Assembly: GCF_001440405.1 (NCBI RefSeq)
Contig: NZ_LLXX01000038.1
Span: 1-64,000, forward strand
DNA from: Bradyrhizobium valentinum
Lineage (GTDB): Bacteria > Pseudomonadota > Alphaproteobacteria > Rhizobiales > Xanthobacteraceae
DNA: 64,000 bases
Direction of reading: 5' to 3'
Shown here: piece after piece, positions 1-7,873 of the stretch
How the letters are laid out: each line of letters starts with the position of its first letter
Numbering within the stretch: the first letter of the stretch is position 1
Program-made: the position numbers and the translations under genes
Notes under the pieces: generated by a model
Told to the model about the DNA's origin: nothing
Seen by the model: the letters and a program-made list of their open reading frames with translations, nothing else
Database searches by the model: none

Positions 1-249
1 CGCCTCGATCAGCGCGCGGGCGTGGGGCAGGAACGCCGCGCCGTCCGCCGTCAGCGCGACCGCCCGCGGCGAGCGTTCGACCAGGCGTTTGCCGACCACG
101 CTCTCGAGCCGCTGCAGCTTCATGCTGACGGCGGCCTGCGTGGCGCCAAGCGCCTCGGCGGCGCGGGTAAAGCTTTGCAGTTCGGCGACCAGCAGGAACG
201 CCTGCACCGTGTCGATATCGAGCGTGCTCATGGCATCATCAATATTCAT
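1..249 (-). CDS. LysR-family regulator, N-terminal part (cut by window edge)
   Basis: The minus strand reads as the first 83 residues of a LysR-type regulator. The winged helix-turn-helix is plain: after the start come FTRAAEALGATQAAVS and then LQRLESVVGKRLVER. The start is ATG at 249, with a second in-frame ATG at 231 just before STLDIDTVQAF. The effector-binding domain lies outside the window. It is divergent to the tautomerase-like gene that starts at 348, the usual layout of a LysR regulator and its target, so it probably controlled that gene before the mobile element split it. The target link is inference. Confidence 0.88.
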   Translation of the reverse strand, partial: MNIDDAMSTLDIDTVQAFLLVAELQSFTRAAEALGATQAAVSMKLQRLESVVGKRLVERSPRAVALTADGAAFLPHARALIEA

Positions 250-347
250 TATCACTGTTATGAGGAGAGATAAGATATCAAAATGATGGCCGCGGGTCTA
301 GGTAGTGCATAGCGCGATGCCAACGCGCCTTTTGAAGGAGAATGACC

Positions 348-467
348 ATGCCGCTCATCACCGTTACCTATTCCAGCATTCGCAAGGCGCCGTCGCTGAA
401 GGCAGAGGTTGCCTCCGCCGTCAGCGATCTAACCGCGCGGATCCTGCGCAAGGATCACGGTTTGTGA
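348..467 (+). pseudogene. 4-oxalocrotonate-tautomerase-like gene, 5' half
   Basis: It starts at ATG 348 behind a strong AAGGAG (334-339) and opens with MPLITVTYS, so proline is residue 1 after methionine removal, as in the 4-OT superfamily where Pro-1 is the catalytic base. It reads 36 native residues to LRKD, then three element-encoded residues (HGL) and a stop. The rest of the gene lies at 15632-15964 beyond the integrated element. Joining the halves in the shared 14-bp repeat restores an open frame of 142 codons in phase. The 39-residue product is unlikely to work. The family is recognised from the N-terminus; the substrate is unknown. Confidence 0.85.
443..456 (+). repeat. attL-like direct repeat
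   Basis: CCTGCGCAAGGATC, identical to 15631-15644. With one mismatch it extends four bases to the left (GGAT here, GGAC at the right copy). It lies within codons for L-R-K-D of the tautomerase-like gene. Confidence 0.88.
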
Positions 468-693
468 TCTAACCACCTGAAACAACTACATTTTGTGTGT
501 GAGGCGATTGGCTACCTACTCCTCGACCCACAGGGAGCCTCGTGGATGCGTCCGGCAGGGGGCCGGGCCTTACCCCACAGCCGGGACCGAAAACGCTCAC
601 GGACGCCCGCGGCTGATGATCTGGCGTAGGGTCTGCGCGCCCTCGACCCTGCTAGCTCGGGGCAGGGTCTAATCCGCAACCGTTGCGGATTTG

Positions 694-743
694 CCATCGC
701 GCCCGGTGCGCTTTTGAACTGCGGACTTTTCCGCAGTTGATCG
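694..743. repeat. 50-base repeat with hairpin, copy 1
   Basis: Bases 694-721 are identical to 1094-1121, exactly 400 bases away, and 734-743 equals 1134-1143. Between them is a 9-bp stem with a 4-base loop (AACTGCGGA, CTTT, TCCGCAGTT; 717-738). The other copy has a different but also fully paired stem. On the minus strand this copy could encode the tail STAEKSAVQKRTGRDGK, which suggests a duplicated C-terminal protein module. Confidence 0.75.
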
Positions 744-770
744 AGCAGGGCGAGCAGGTCGTCGGTGCGC

Positions 771-1097
771 TCAGGCTCTTACCAGCGCCGATCGCTGCCG
801 CAGCGCGCGGACCCTTGCCGCCTCCGCCTGTGCCGCCTTCCTCGCCGCGACCCGTTGAGCGTGCTCGCGCTCCAATGCCTCGGCGATCTCCCACGCCTCA
901 GTGAGCCGCTCGACGTCGGTCGCAACGTCAACGCCCTCGACGTTGCGCACCACGAACGTCTTCGACGCTCGCAACCAGAAAACTCCGTATCGCTTCATCG
1001 TCTTCACCACCATGACGTGCCCGATCAGTTCGGGATCGCGCGAACACCATACCGACGCCGGATCGATTGTGCAGCACCGGCCTTCGTGTCTTACCAT
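771..1097 (-). CDS. Hypothetical protein, 108 residues
   Basis: This open frame starts at ATG 1097 in the left arm of the element. The second half is alanine- and arginine-rich and looks helical (WEIAEALEREHAQRVAARKA), with coding-like composition. The first half contains FWLRASKTFVVRNVEGVDV. I do not recognise a family. It overlaps in another frame the tail of a helix-turn-helix remnant (928-1347), so only one of the two frames is likely to be used here. The start overlaps repeat copy 2. It could be a real small gene or the result of frame decay. Confidence 0.4.
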   Translation of the reverse strand: MVRHEGRCCTIDPASVWCSRDPELIGHVMVVKTMKRYGVFWLRASKTFVVRNVEGVDVATDVERLTEAWEIAEALEREHAQRVAARKAAQAEAARVRALRQRSALVRA

Positions 1098-1347
1098 CGC
1101 GCCCGGTGCGCTTTTGAACTGTAACTTTTGTTACAGTTGATCGCCTGCGAGCGCGGCTAACGGTCGGAGTGCTAACGCCCGCCTCCTCGGCAATTGCCCT
1201 GTCGGATCGGTTTGGATTGGCGGCCAGCGCCTTCTCAGCGGCGACGCGGGGCGGGATAGCTCGAAAGCCGACGCCGCAGTCGCAAGGCGCTTCGGCGGTG
1301 GCATGGCGTCGGTGAGCCGAGCACCGATCTCGATCACGTCGCGTCGA
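928..1347 (-). pseudogene. Helix-turn-helix fragment without a start codon
   Basis: An open minus frame runs from just after a TGA at 1348-1350 to a TGA at 928-930 and has no plausible start. It holds AAEKALAANPNRSDRAIAEE followed by AGVSTPTVSRARR, a clear helix-turn-helix segment, and then QKRTGRDGKTRR. Such segments usually end a longer protein that begins like the product of 1334-1759, which lies immediately upstream in another frame. The simplest reading is that the two were one gene now separated by a frameshift near 1340. Confidence 0.5.
1094..1143. repeat. 50-base repeat with hairpin, copy 2
   Basis: This is the partner of 694-743. Its stem is AACTGTAAC, loop TTTT, GTTACAGTT (1117-1138). 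Four stem pairs differ from copy 1 and all stay paired, so the changes compensate. On the minus strand it lies inside the helix-turn-helix fragment and encodes part of STVTKVTVQKRTGRDGK. Confidence 0.75.
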
Positions 1348-1759
1348 TCACCGGGGAAGCCGTCACCGCCGCATTGAGTTTCGCAAGCCGCCGCCTTTTA
1401 AGATTGCGGTTTCTGCGCTGGCTTGTCGTGCAGTCCGTCGCGCCGATGGTCGTGACCTGCAATCGCACGCGGGTCGCTTCGGTGAGGCCGATAGCGTTCG
1501 CCAGCGCCTGCGGTCCCCACATGCGGCCATCGCCCGCCTTGTCGATCATGTAGGCGATTTCGGCGTCGCTGATCTCCGGCAAGAGTTGCAGCGCCATCCT
1601 CTCGGCAAGGTCACGCGCGATCAGCAGCGCGTGGTCGATCACGATAGCCAGAAGCACGCGGCCGGTCTCGTTGTTCGGCAGGCGCGGCCCCCATCGATCC
1701 GTCAGCACGCGTCGCAGGTCTTTGATGCGCTGAAGGCGGTTGATCGGGAAAAAGCTCAT
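1334..1759 (-). CDS. Hypothetical protein, possibly a truncated regulator
   Basis: A 141-residue frame from ATG 1759. It begins with INRLQRIKDLRRVL and contains a possible DNA-binding segment (ALANAIGLTEATRVRL, about residues 83-98) followed by a basic stretch RRNRNLKRRRLAKL. The overall pattern, a helical N-terminal part then a basic tail, resembles small putative DNA-binding proteins I associate with Bradyrhizobium accessory regions. The tail stops at VIDAT just where the helix-turn-helix fragment 928-1347 begins in another frame, so the protein may be truncated by a frameshift. Function unknown. Confidence 0.5.
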   Translation of the reverse strand: MSFFPINRLQRIKDLRRVLTDRWGPRLPNNETGRVLLAIVIDHALLIARDLAERMALQLLPEISDAEIAYMIDKAGDGRMWGPQALANAIGLTEATRVRLQVTTIGATDCTTSQRRNRNLKRRRLAKLNAAVTASPVIDAT

Positions 1760-1872
1760 TGGACCGGGGTCATTAGAATGCGCGTCACGTTACGCGCATT
1801 TCTTCTTTCGTGAAACCGTCATGCTATCGCGGCGCGATCCGTCGCCCGCGATATCACCCGGGCGAACAGGCA

Positions 1873-2439
1873 TCACTGCGCTCGCCAAAAGCGGTTCGCT
1901 GCATCCCTGTAGTCCACGAGTTGACTGTTGAGGCTGAGGGTCACGATGCCGGTTCCCTGCGCCAGCCGTTCGAGCGCGGTCGCCGTCGCTCGCGTCACGG
2001 CGAATATGTCGTTGATGACCGGCGACGTATGTTTCTGAGTACCCCAGTGTGCAATTTGCTTGTCGCGATAATCATGGATCGACTGCCGCCGATGGTCGCC
2101 TCGACACTGCATCCAAAGTGCAATGGCCTCGGTCAGCGTCGACGGATGTCCGGTCTTTTCGATCTCTGATCTTACCACCGGGTCGCCCAGCAAATCGAAG
2201 GCATGCTGAGCGTGCCGATCACCGGGGCGCGAAGCCGCGTAAGCTCGGGTCACAATCACCAAGAGACGAGACCATAAGGCCGCAGTGACATACATGGCGA
2301 CTGCGCCGGTACGCGCGGAGTTGACAGCCGCAATCACGGCGGGCTCGTTTCCCGCTTCGAGCGTCTCTATGATTGCGAGCATCTCGACGGCGTCGGCAAA
2401 CGCTTCCTTCGCGACCTCTCGAACGATCTGCGCTGACAA
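1873..2439 (-). CDS. HEPN-like (AbiU2-like) protein, cargo of the element
   Basis: A 188-residue protein, probably all helical. Near the C-terminal third it has YRDKQIAHW, which fits the R-x(4-6)-H motif of HEPN ribonucleases, followed by a helical segment (INDIFAVTRATATALERL), an arrangement like AbiU2-type HEPN proteins. The start is TTG at 2439, with AAGGATC upstream; no better start is visible. It is the last gene of a four-gene operon (3638 to 1873), 13 bases after its neighbour. HEPN proteins often act as RNases in abortive infection or toxin-antitoxin systems. The assignment rests on the motif only. Confidence 0.6.
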   Translation of the reverse strand: MSAQIVREVAKEAFADAVEMLAIIETLEAGNEPAVIAAVNSARTGAVAMYVTAALWSRLLVIVTRAYAASRPGDRHAQHAFDLLGDPVVRSEIEKTGHPSTLTEAIALWMQCRGDHRRQSIHDYRDKQIAHWGTQKHTSPVINDIFAVTRATATALERLAQGTGIVTLSLNSQLVDYRDAANRFWRAQ

Positions 2440-2452
2440 TGGGTGATCCTTT

Positions 2453-2716
2453 TTAGGCGAACAGGTCGCTGCCGGATTGAGTGAAGCGGACGAACGTGCC
2501 GCTCTCGTGCATCGTCAGCCAGCCGCGCTCGATGGCAAACGCGAGGCCCGTCGAATACTCAGCCGGTGTGCCTCGGTCGACGAACAGGAACGGCTCGTTG
2601 AGTTTTTCGATATAGATGCGGCCATCCTGCACCGGCTCGAAGGCGTGCGCGTGCTGCATCAGACGGCGCGCGGCTTTCTCGGGATCGGCGAAGGGTCGAT
2701 CAGCAGTCAACTTCAT
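2453..2716 (-). CDS. Hypothetical protein, 87 residues, coupled to HEPN-like genes
   Basis: It starts at ATG 2716, overlapping the stop of the upstream HEPN-like gene as ATGA, so the two are translationally coupled. The chain is short and mixed, with RLMQHAHAFEPVQDGRIYIE and a C-terminal segment GLAFAIERGWLTMHESGTFV that could form a winged-helix-like fold. No catalytic motif is seen. Its place between two HEPN-like genes suggests a partner or antitoxin role. That is inference from context; I do not recognise the family. Confidence 0.6.
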   Translation of the reverse strand: MKLTADRPFADPEKAARRLMQHAHAFEPVQDGRIYIEKLNEPFLFVDRGTPAEYSTGLAFAIERGWLTMHESGTFVRFTQSGSDLFA

Positions 2717-3282
2717 GATCGGTCCGAAACCGGCAGCAGCGCGTTGCGCGTCAACGATATGTTTCTCTCAAGTCGGCGTTTTCGGTTGCCACTCAGATGC
2801 ATCATGACTTGGTCCCGCTTCATCGCGTCCTCGATTAGATCAAGGGCGCTCTGAATGATCTCGGGCAACCCGTCCACCTCAATTTTCCAGCTTGCAGGGA
2901 TGAAATGGGCGAAGTTGTTTCGAAGCTCCCAGTGAAGCTGACCTATACTCTTGAGTTGCTGAGCCGTGACGCTGGACGGATATTTCGTGCGGTATCGCTT
3001 CAACAGCGTTCCGAAAACCGCCAGCTTTCCTTGCGGCATATCACCCTCGCGTGTTCTGTACCAATCCAGCGCAGCGATTGCCGATTGCTTCTCAAGAATG
3101 TTCGTGCCGCTGGTATCCTGGATCGCACAAACGAGTGCGCCTTGCAGGCCGTTCTGAGCCGCCAATATCATCCACTTCCAGCACGACGGCTGCGTTCGCA
3201 ATTTCGGAGCAAGAATGGCAAGCAGATCGGTCGATGCCAGCACATCCTCATATTCGTCAAAATTCACCCAGCTTCCGCTCAT
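2713..3282 (-). CDS. HEPN-like protein with RNNFAH motif
   Basis: I place the start at ATG 3282 (MSGSWVNFDEYEDVL). This ATG overlaps the stop of the upstream gene as ATGA; the open frame extends further up to 3663 but that part is out-of-frame overlap. The 189-residue protein is mostly helical and has ELRNNFAHF near residue 134, which matches R-x4-H, the catalytic signature of HEPN RNases, followed by a helix IIQSALDLIEDAM. It overlaps the next gene by 4 bases. Two HEPN-like proteins in one operon suggest an RNA-targeting defence or toxin module. Activity is not shown by sequence alone. Confidence 0.65.
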   Translation of the reverse strand: MSGSWVNFDEYEDVLASTDLLAILAPKLRTQPSCWKWMILAAQNGLQGALVCAIQDTSGTNILEKQSAIAALDWYRTREGDMPQGKLAVFGTLLKRYRTKYPSSVTAQQLKSIGQLHWELRNNFAHFIPASWKIEVDGLPEIIQSALDLIEDAMKRDQVMMHLSGNRKRRLERNISLTRNALLPVSDRS

Positions 3283-3638
3283 CGCAGCGGCACCTGCTCG
3301 CCGCGATCTATCGCCGCATACTTCCGCAGCGTCCAATCGCGATGATCGCGCCATCGATCGAAGTCCGCCTCGGTGCGACGGGCAACGAACGCCATCCAAG
3401 CCCGCTCGAATTGCAGGCGCGCTTCCTCGAAGGTCGCGGCGGTGCCGGACCGGCGTTCGCCCGGATTGGAGCCGGGGTAAAAGCCGCAGCGCCACACCCA
3501 ATGCTCGCTGCCCGCGAGACCGCTTTCCTTGACGATGGAGCCCGCCATCACGTCGGCGGCATAGACCAGCCAGCCGTCCCGGTGAGGGCTGCGTCGGCGG
3601 GTCAGGGGTGCGTCTTTCGTAAGCATGGGCGGCATCAT
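3279..3638 (-). CDS. Hypothetical protein, first gene of the HEPN operon
   Basis: A 119-residue protein rich in tryptophan and arginine, with GWLVYAADVMAGSI near the start and GSEHWVWRCGFYPGSNPGER in the middle, then a helical half (FEEARLQFERAWMAFVARRT). Starts at 3638 or 3626 are possible (MM at 3638; ML at 3626). Its stop overlaps the next start as ATGA. I associate this family with Bradyrhizobium, but no function is known to me. Being first in a tightly coupled operon, it may be needed for the HEPN-like partners. Confidence 0.6.
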   Translation of the reverse strand: MMPPMLTKDAPLTRRRSPHRDGWLVYAADVMAGSIVKESGLAGSEHWVWRCGFYPGSNPGERRSGTAATFEEARLQFERAWMAFVARRTEADFDRWRDHRDWTLRKYAAIDRGEQVPLR

Positions 3639-3822
3639 GGCCCAGGCGATCCGGGCGGGGCAATGGGCTCGAACCCCTGTCTCAGCGCCGAGACCTAAGT
3701 CTCTAAAACGCCACGTCTTTTGCCGCCATCGGCCCGATTTTCAGGGGATCTTTTGGGCCAATGTTTCACGCCCGGCACGGTGCCCCGGCTGGTGCCGGTG
3801 TGGAAAGCTGGGGATAACCCGG

Positions 3823-4023
3823 CTACCGGACCCGGGCATTCAGTTGAGCAGCGATCCTGCCCCATGAGGGTTGCAGCGCCTCGCGTCGGCGCGCAGCAGG
3901 CGGCGGCGTCCTCGATAGGTCGTCGAGCAGCGCCGAGATTTCCGCCGTTGTCATCGCCAAGACCTCCGCCTTCGTCGGCGGCGTCACCGGTCGGTCGAGC
4001 GGGTTCGTCGGTCGCGCTGGCAT
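3823..4023 (-). CDS. Small hypothetical protein, 66 residues
   Basis: The start at ATG 4023 has a perfect AAGGAG six bases upstream, placed just after the stop of the preceding gene (4036). The protein begins with a proline-rich stretch and contains MTTAEISALLDDLSRTPPP. No family is recognised. It is the last gene of the tail-gene transcription unit before an apparent break at 3639-3822. Confidence 0.6.
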   Translation of the reverse strand: MPARPTNPLDRPVTPPTKAEVLAMTTAEISALLDDLSRTPPPAARRREALQPSWGRIAAQLNARVR

Positions 4024-4035
4024 CGATCGCTCCTT

Positions 4036-4548
4036 TCACAATCCGGCGTTCGGGTTCGTAGGCCATGCCAGCACCGGCAGCGTGATCTTCCGAACCTGCA
4101 CCGGTTCATCGTCATCAGGTCGCTCGGCAAGCTCTTTCTGCCGTTGCTCACTTCGGCTTTGCGCCATCCGTAGCCGCGCCGCGTTGCCTCCGGATACTCG
4201 CGCGCCGACGCGGACCTGACGTCGCTTCTGCGTCTCCCTCGCGACGGCAGCGAGCCGCTTCGCTTCATCGGCATCGGTGATGTTGCGCCATCCCTCCGTC
4301 AACGCGAACACGGTGGCACGACGCGCCCCTTCCGTCGTGATCACGAAACCCAACCCGCGCAATTCGCGATTGACCGCGGCGATCCTTGCCGTCGAAGAGA
4401 TGCCCAGCGCCGTCATCATGGCGAGCGATGTTACCGGTGCTGTTCCGACGCCACCGCGTTCAATCGCGGCAGTGATGAATGCCAACGCGCGCTTGGCTGG
4501 TTTGCTCAATGCCGCGTAGGCGATGCTTTGCTCGATCTCGGTGCTCAT
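4036..4548 (-). CDS. Winged-helix-like phage protein, hypothetical
   Basis: A 170-residue protein that starts at ATG 4548 with GGAGAG upstream, 27 bases after the tape-measure gene. Residues about 15-85 look like a winged helix: LSKPAKRALAFITAAIERGG, ALGISSTARIAAVNRELRGL and then GFVITTEGARRATVFALTEGW. The C-terminal half is basic and glutamine/arginine-rich. It may be a DNA-binding regulator carried with the tail genes. The fold is suggested by pattern only. Confidence 0.6.
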   Translation of the reverse strand: MSTEIEQSIAYAALSKPAKRALAFITAAIERGGVGTAPVTSLAMMTALGISSTARIAAVNRELRGLGFVITTEGARRATVFALTEGWRNITDADEAKRLAAVARETQKRRQVRVGARVSGGNAARLRMAQSRSEQRQKELAERPDDDEPVQVRKITLPVLAWPTNPNAGL

Positions 4549-4575
4549 GCTGCAACTCTCCGCCTTGCTGTGGTT

Positions 4576-6657
4576 CTACTGCGCGCCGCTGTCTCGCTCG
4601 CCGTAATCTCTGGGCATTTGCTTCGTGCGCGTGATGTTCGTGCTCTGAAACAATCCATCGGCCTTGCTATCGACCTTCGTGCCGGTCGGTGCGGTGACGC
4701 TCAGGTTCACCGTCCCGGTCGCGGTCATGTTGTTGTTGCCGATGCGCTGATCTATCCGATCGCTTGTGATGCCCGACCACCGGTCTTCGAAGCTGCCGGG
4801 CTTCGGCAAATTCTGGTTGCGGTTCGGGAACGCCGAGTTGAACCGATCGTCGAAGTCCGGTGCTGCCTCCGGCCTTGCCTTCACGACGGACGGCGGCGGT
4901 GCGTTTGTGTCGCGCATCTTTTTCGCGAAACCTTCTGCCGACGAATAGCGCCCGGGCTGCCCGCGCTGCCATCCTGCAAACCGCTCGTAGGCATTCAGCG
5001 CCGTCACCGCATCGTGCGTCGATTTCGAGGCGAAGTAATTCCTGCCCGCCGCCTTCTCGTTGGTGCGCAGTTCATGATCGAAGTGACGCGCCGCTGCCTC
5101 CGGAGAGAACGGCGTCGTCCCGGCCTCGGCCGCCATCTTCTGTGCTTTCGCCCAGCGGCTTCCGCGATGCTGGAAGAAACCGAACGCGGTGCCCTTGTCT
5201 CCGACCACGCCGGGATTGAAGCCGCTCTCATGCTGCGCATGCCCCAGCGCAGCACTGGCCTGCTCATGCGAATGGCCGAGCCGCCGTAGCTCGTTATAGA
5301 GCCGCTGCGCATTCTCGCCCTTCTGTCCGGAGGGGAGCTTTGCGGCGGGCAAGTCGCGCACAGACTTCGGCACGGTGCCAAGGCCCGCCGCTGGCGCTGA
5401 CTGGCCGTTCGATGCGCCGATGCCATCGGAGCCGCCGCGGTTGGGGTACTGTTGATTGCCCCATTGACCGCCGACGCCGCCGAACCGGGGATTGCTGAGT
5501 GTGCCGCCGCCAAGCGATGCGTTCATGAAGCCACCGGTTGACGCCTGCGCGCTCGATAGCTGGAAAAACTCTTTGAGCCCCTCGAAGACGCCTTTCTTCG
5601 TGCCTTGCTCGGTGTCCTCTTTGCGCCGGTCGTCACGAAAGCCCGGCAGGCGATAATCCCCGGGCCGCTGGCTGCGATTGAGCAGATCGCCACTCGGGCC
5701 TCGCTTCATGCCCCGCGCGTGATCGTTCATCGGATCGGTGGACCCGCCTTCCTCGCCCTGCGGGTGCCCGAATATAAATCCGTAAACGCCACCCTTCCGG
5801 CCGCTCCACTTCTCCGCGAATGCATCCAGCTTGCCGATGCTCTCGACGATAGAGGTCGCGCCATCGACTGCCTTCGTCATGCCCGGCAACAGTTCGCCCG
5901 CCGCCGACTGCTTCAACTTTTCGACCGACCTCCCCAGGTCGAGGAACGCGCGGTTCGCCTTCTCCGCGCGGGCGATTTCCTCCGCCGTCAGTTCGCCGAC
6001 CTTTTGGAACGATTGACGAAACTCCTCCCATCCCAACCGGGCAAACTGCGCGCTGCCGAACATCGCCTCCGCATAGCGACGCGCGAGGACCGGGTTCTTC
6101 TTTTGAAGGTGCTCCATCCGCTCGAAGGTGATGCGGAGTTGATCCAGCGGCTCGCGGGTCTTGCGGATTGCCTCGACCACGTCGCCAGCGCCATAGCCCG
6201 CCAACTCATCGCGGATCGAGCCGATCTTTAGCTGGAAGTCCTCGGCGTTCTTCCGGAACGTGGCGAGCCCTTGCATCGCCTGTTCGGGGTTGATGCGCAC
6301 CGCACCGGCTGCGGCCTCGAAGGCGCGGATGTTGCGGACCGATAGCTGCAACTCTTTCGACGCGATGCCAAGGTCTTGGATTTTTTCGGCGTAAGATTTG
6401 ACCGACCCCGCAATGCCAACAACCGCCAGCGCGACGCCGCCACCTGCGAGCCCGAGCGATGACAACGCCGGTAGCGTCGCCCCCCGGACTTCGTTGCCAA
6501 TGGCTCGAAGACTTCCGCGCAGGCCATCCACCTCACGACGCGCGGCACCCGTCGTCATGCCCCGATTAAAGCGCGCCCATTCCTCGCGGATTGTGCGAAG
6601 AGCCGGGGTCATCCCGTCAACGATAACTGCTCTGCCCCGGAATACCTCTTCAACCAT
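4576..6657 (-). CDS. Phage tail tape-measure protein with tail-lysozyme domain
   Basis: A 693-residue protein. The N-terminal part is helical with a hydrophobic patch (SLGLAGGGVALAVVGIAG, about residues 67-84) and coiled segments typical of tape-measure proteins. After a glycine- and asparagine-rich linker comes a lysozyme-like domain (roughly residues 440-580) with LGHAQHESGFNPGVVGDKGT and AFGFFQHRGSRW; the glutamate in QHESG is the likely catalytic residue. This fits the phage tail lysozyme family that cuts peptidoglycan during DNA entry. It is short for a tape measure, which predicts a short tail tube. It follows the hub gene by 49 bases, the reverse of the usual tape-measure-then-hub order. 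Confidence 0.82.
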   Translation of the reverse strand: MVEEVFRGRAVIVDGMTPALRTIREEWARFNRGMTTGAARREVDGLRGSLRAIGNEVRGATLPALSSLGLAGGGVALAVVGIAGSVKSYAEKIQDLGIASKELQLSVRNIRAFEAAAGAVRINPEQAMQGLATFRKNAEDFQLKIGSIRDELAGYGAGDVVEAIRKTREPLDQLRITFERMEHLQKKNPVLARRYAEAMFGSAQFARLGWEEFRQSFQKVGELTAEEIARAEKANRAFLDLGRSVEKLKQSAAGELLPGMTKAVDGATSIVESIGKLDAFAEKWSGRKGGVYGFIFGHPQGEEGGSTDPMNDHARGMKRGPSGDLLNRSQRPGDYRLPGFRDDRRKEDTEQGTKKGVFEGLKEFFQLSSAQASTGGFMNASLGGGTLSNPRFGGVGGQWGNQQYPNRGGSDGIGASNGQSAPAAGLGTVPKSVRDLPAAKLPSGQKGENAQRLYNELRRLGHSHEQASAALGHAQHESGFNPGVVGDKGTAFGFFQHRGSRWAKAQKMAAEAGTTPFSPEAAARHFDHELRTNEKAAGRNYFASKSTHDAVTALNAYERFAGWQRGQPGRYSSAEGFAKKMRDTNAPPPSVVKARPEAAPDFDDRFNSAFPNRNQNLPKPGSFEDRWSGITSDRIDQRIGNNNMTATGTVNLSVTAPTGTKVDSKADGLFQSTNITRTKQMPRDYGERDSGAQ

Positions 6658-6706
6658 GATAGCCCCCTTGTGTCGGTGTCAGTGTCAGGTGTGCGCGATC
6701 TCGCGA

Positions 6707-7765
6707 TTAAGTCGGTGTCGGCCCGCGCATGTCCGGCTTGCCGCCGAGATGATCGGGTAACACCATTTCGAGCGTCGTGGTCGTACCGGCCGGACCTTGA
6801 TCGAAGCTGGCGACCTTGCAGCCAAGCACGTCGTCGAGCAGCAGCATCGGGGACTTCACGCGGTAGTATTCGCCTGCCTTCCAGAGTTTCCCATCGGCCT
6901 TTAACCAGCCCTGCACGGTGATGTGCGCCTCGACCTTGCCGCCCTCGGTGAAAAGCTTCTCGATCTCGGCGCGCTGCTTGATGCCGTGGTCGCTGTCGGA
7001 GATGTCGTGCATGACAACCAGCTTGCGCTCGCGCGTCGCCGAACCGGTGACCATCGCGATCTGCTTGTTCGCGGCATCGCCCCTGACTTCATCGTTGGAG
7101 TGGCGCTGCCCGATCGCGTAAATCTTTTTGTACGTGTTCTCGTCACGGATCACGCAGTTCGCCCGCAGGATGTTCTGCCCTTCGATCAGCGCGCCGGATG
7201 GATTGGCCGGGTGAGCGCCGATGATCAAAAGCTCGCCGTTCGGCGATGATCCGAGGATGGCGCAACGGTGCCGCGCATACCGCTCGATGGCCGACGAGAT
7301 CATCTCTGCCGGTTGAACGTGCGCGTTTTCGAACGGCGTGTTGTCCACATTGCCGACCGTTCGGACGGTGACGCCGACCTCGCTCGCCAGCTTCGTCGCG
7401 ATTTGCGTGATCGACATGCCGTCCATCGCGCCGCCTTGCTCGAAGACGCTACAGTTCGTCAGGTCCCAGCTTTTGCCGACGCCGACGATCTTGACGCCGT
7501 GATTGCGCGCGTCGTAGCCGACATGCCGCTCGACGACGTATCCGGAGAGCGCCGGTTGACCGGCGAGGTAGGCTTGCACGACGTCGCCGGGCTTGATCGC
7601 CAGCTTCGCCGCAGTGGCAGGGGCGGGCATGAACTCTGTGCAGTCGAAGGCGAAAACAGGGTTGAACTCGGCGTATCGCTGACTGAGACTGATCGACGTG
7701 AAGTCCTTAAACTCTTTGCCCTGTACGATTAGCGTTGCCGTCTCGCTGATGTCTTGCCGTGCCAT
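6707..7765 (-). CDS. Baseplate hub-like protein (Mu gp44 / late control D type)
   Basis: A 352-residue protein starting at ATG 7765. Features match contractile-tail hub proteins: LIVQGKEFKDFTSISLSQRY at the start, LAIKPGDVVQAYLAGQPALS then GYVVERHVGYDARNHGVKIV, a short region with SITQIATKLASEVGVTV, and a C-terminal module with KADGKLWKAGEYYRVKSP. In Mu-like phages this protein forms the centre of the baseplate under the spike. Here no spike (gp45-like), sheath or tube gene is visible nearby. It lies upstream of the tape-measure gene in the same direction. The family call is by pattern. Confidence 0.75.
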   Translation of the reverse strand: MARQDISETATLIVQGKEFKDFTSISLSQRYAEFNPVFAFDCTEFMPAPATAAKLAIKPGDVVQAYLAGQPALSGYVVERHVGYDARNHGVKIVGVGKSWDLTNCSVFEQGGAMDGMSITQIATKLASEVGVTVRTVGNVDNTPFENAHVQPAEMISSAIERYARHRCAILGSSPNGELLIIGAHPANPSGALIEGQNILRANCVIRDENTYKKIYAIGQRHSNDEVRGDAANKQIAMVTGSATRERKLVVMHDISDSDHGIKQRAEIEKLFTEGGKVEAHITVQGWLKADGKLWKAGEYYRVKSPMLLLDDVLGCKVASFDQGPAGTTTTLEMVLPDHLGGKPDMRGPTPT

Positions 7766-7873
7766 TCTCGCAGCCTCTCGCGTTGCTTCGCGTTGTGGCC
7801 CGCGCGAGCGGTGGGGGAAATGTGGAAGCGAGAGGGTTGCGGTTTGCTCCTGCGCCCTCTCGATTGGTTGTCG

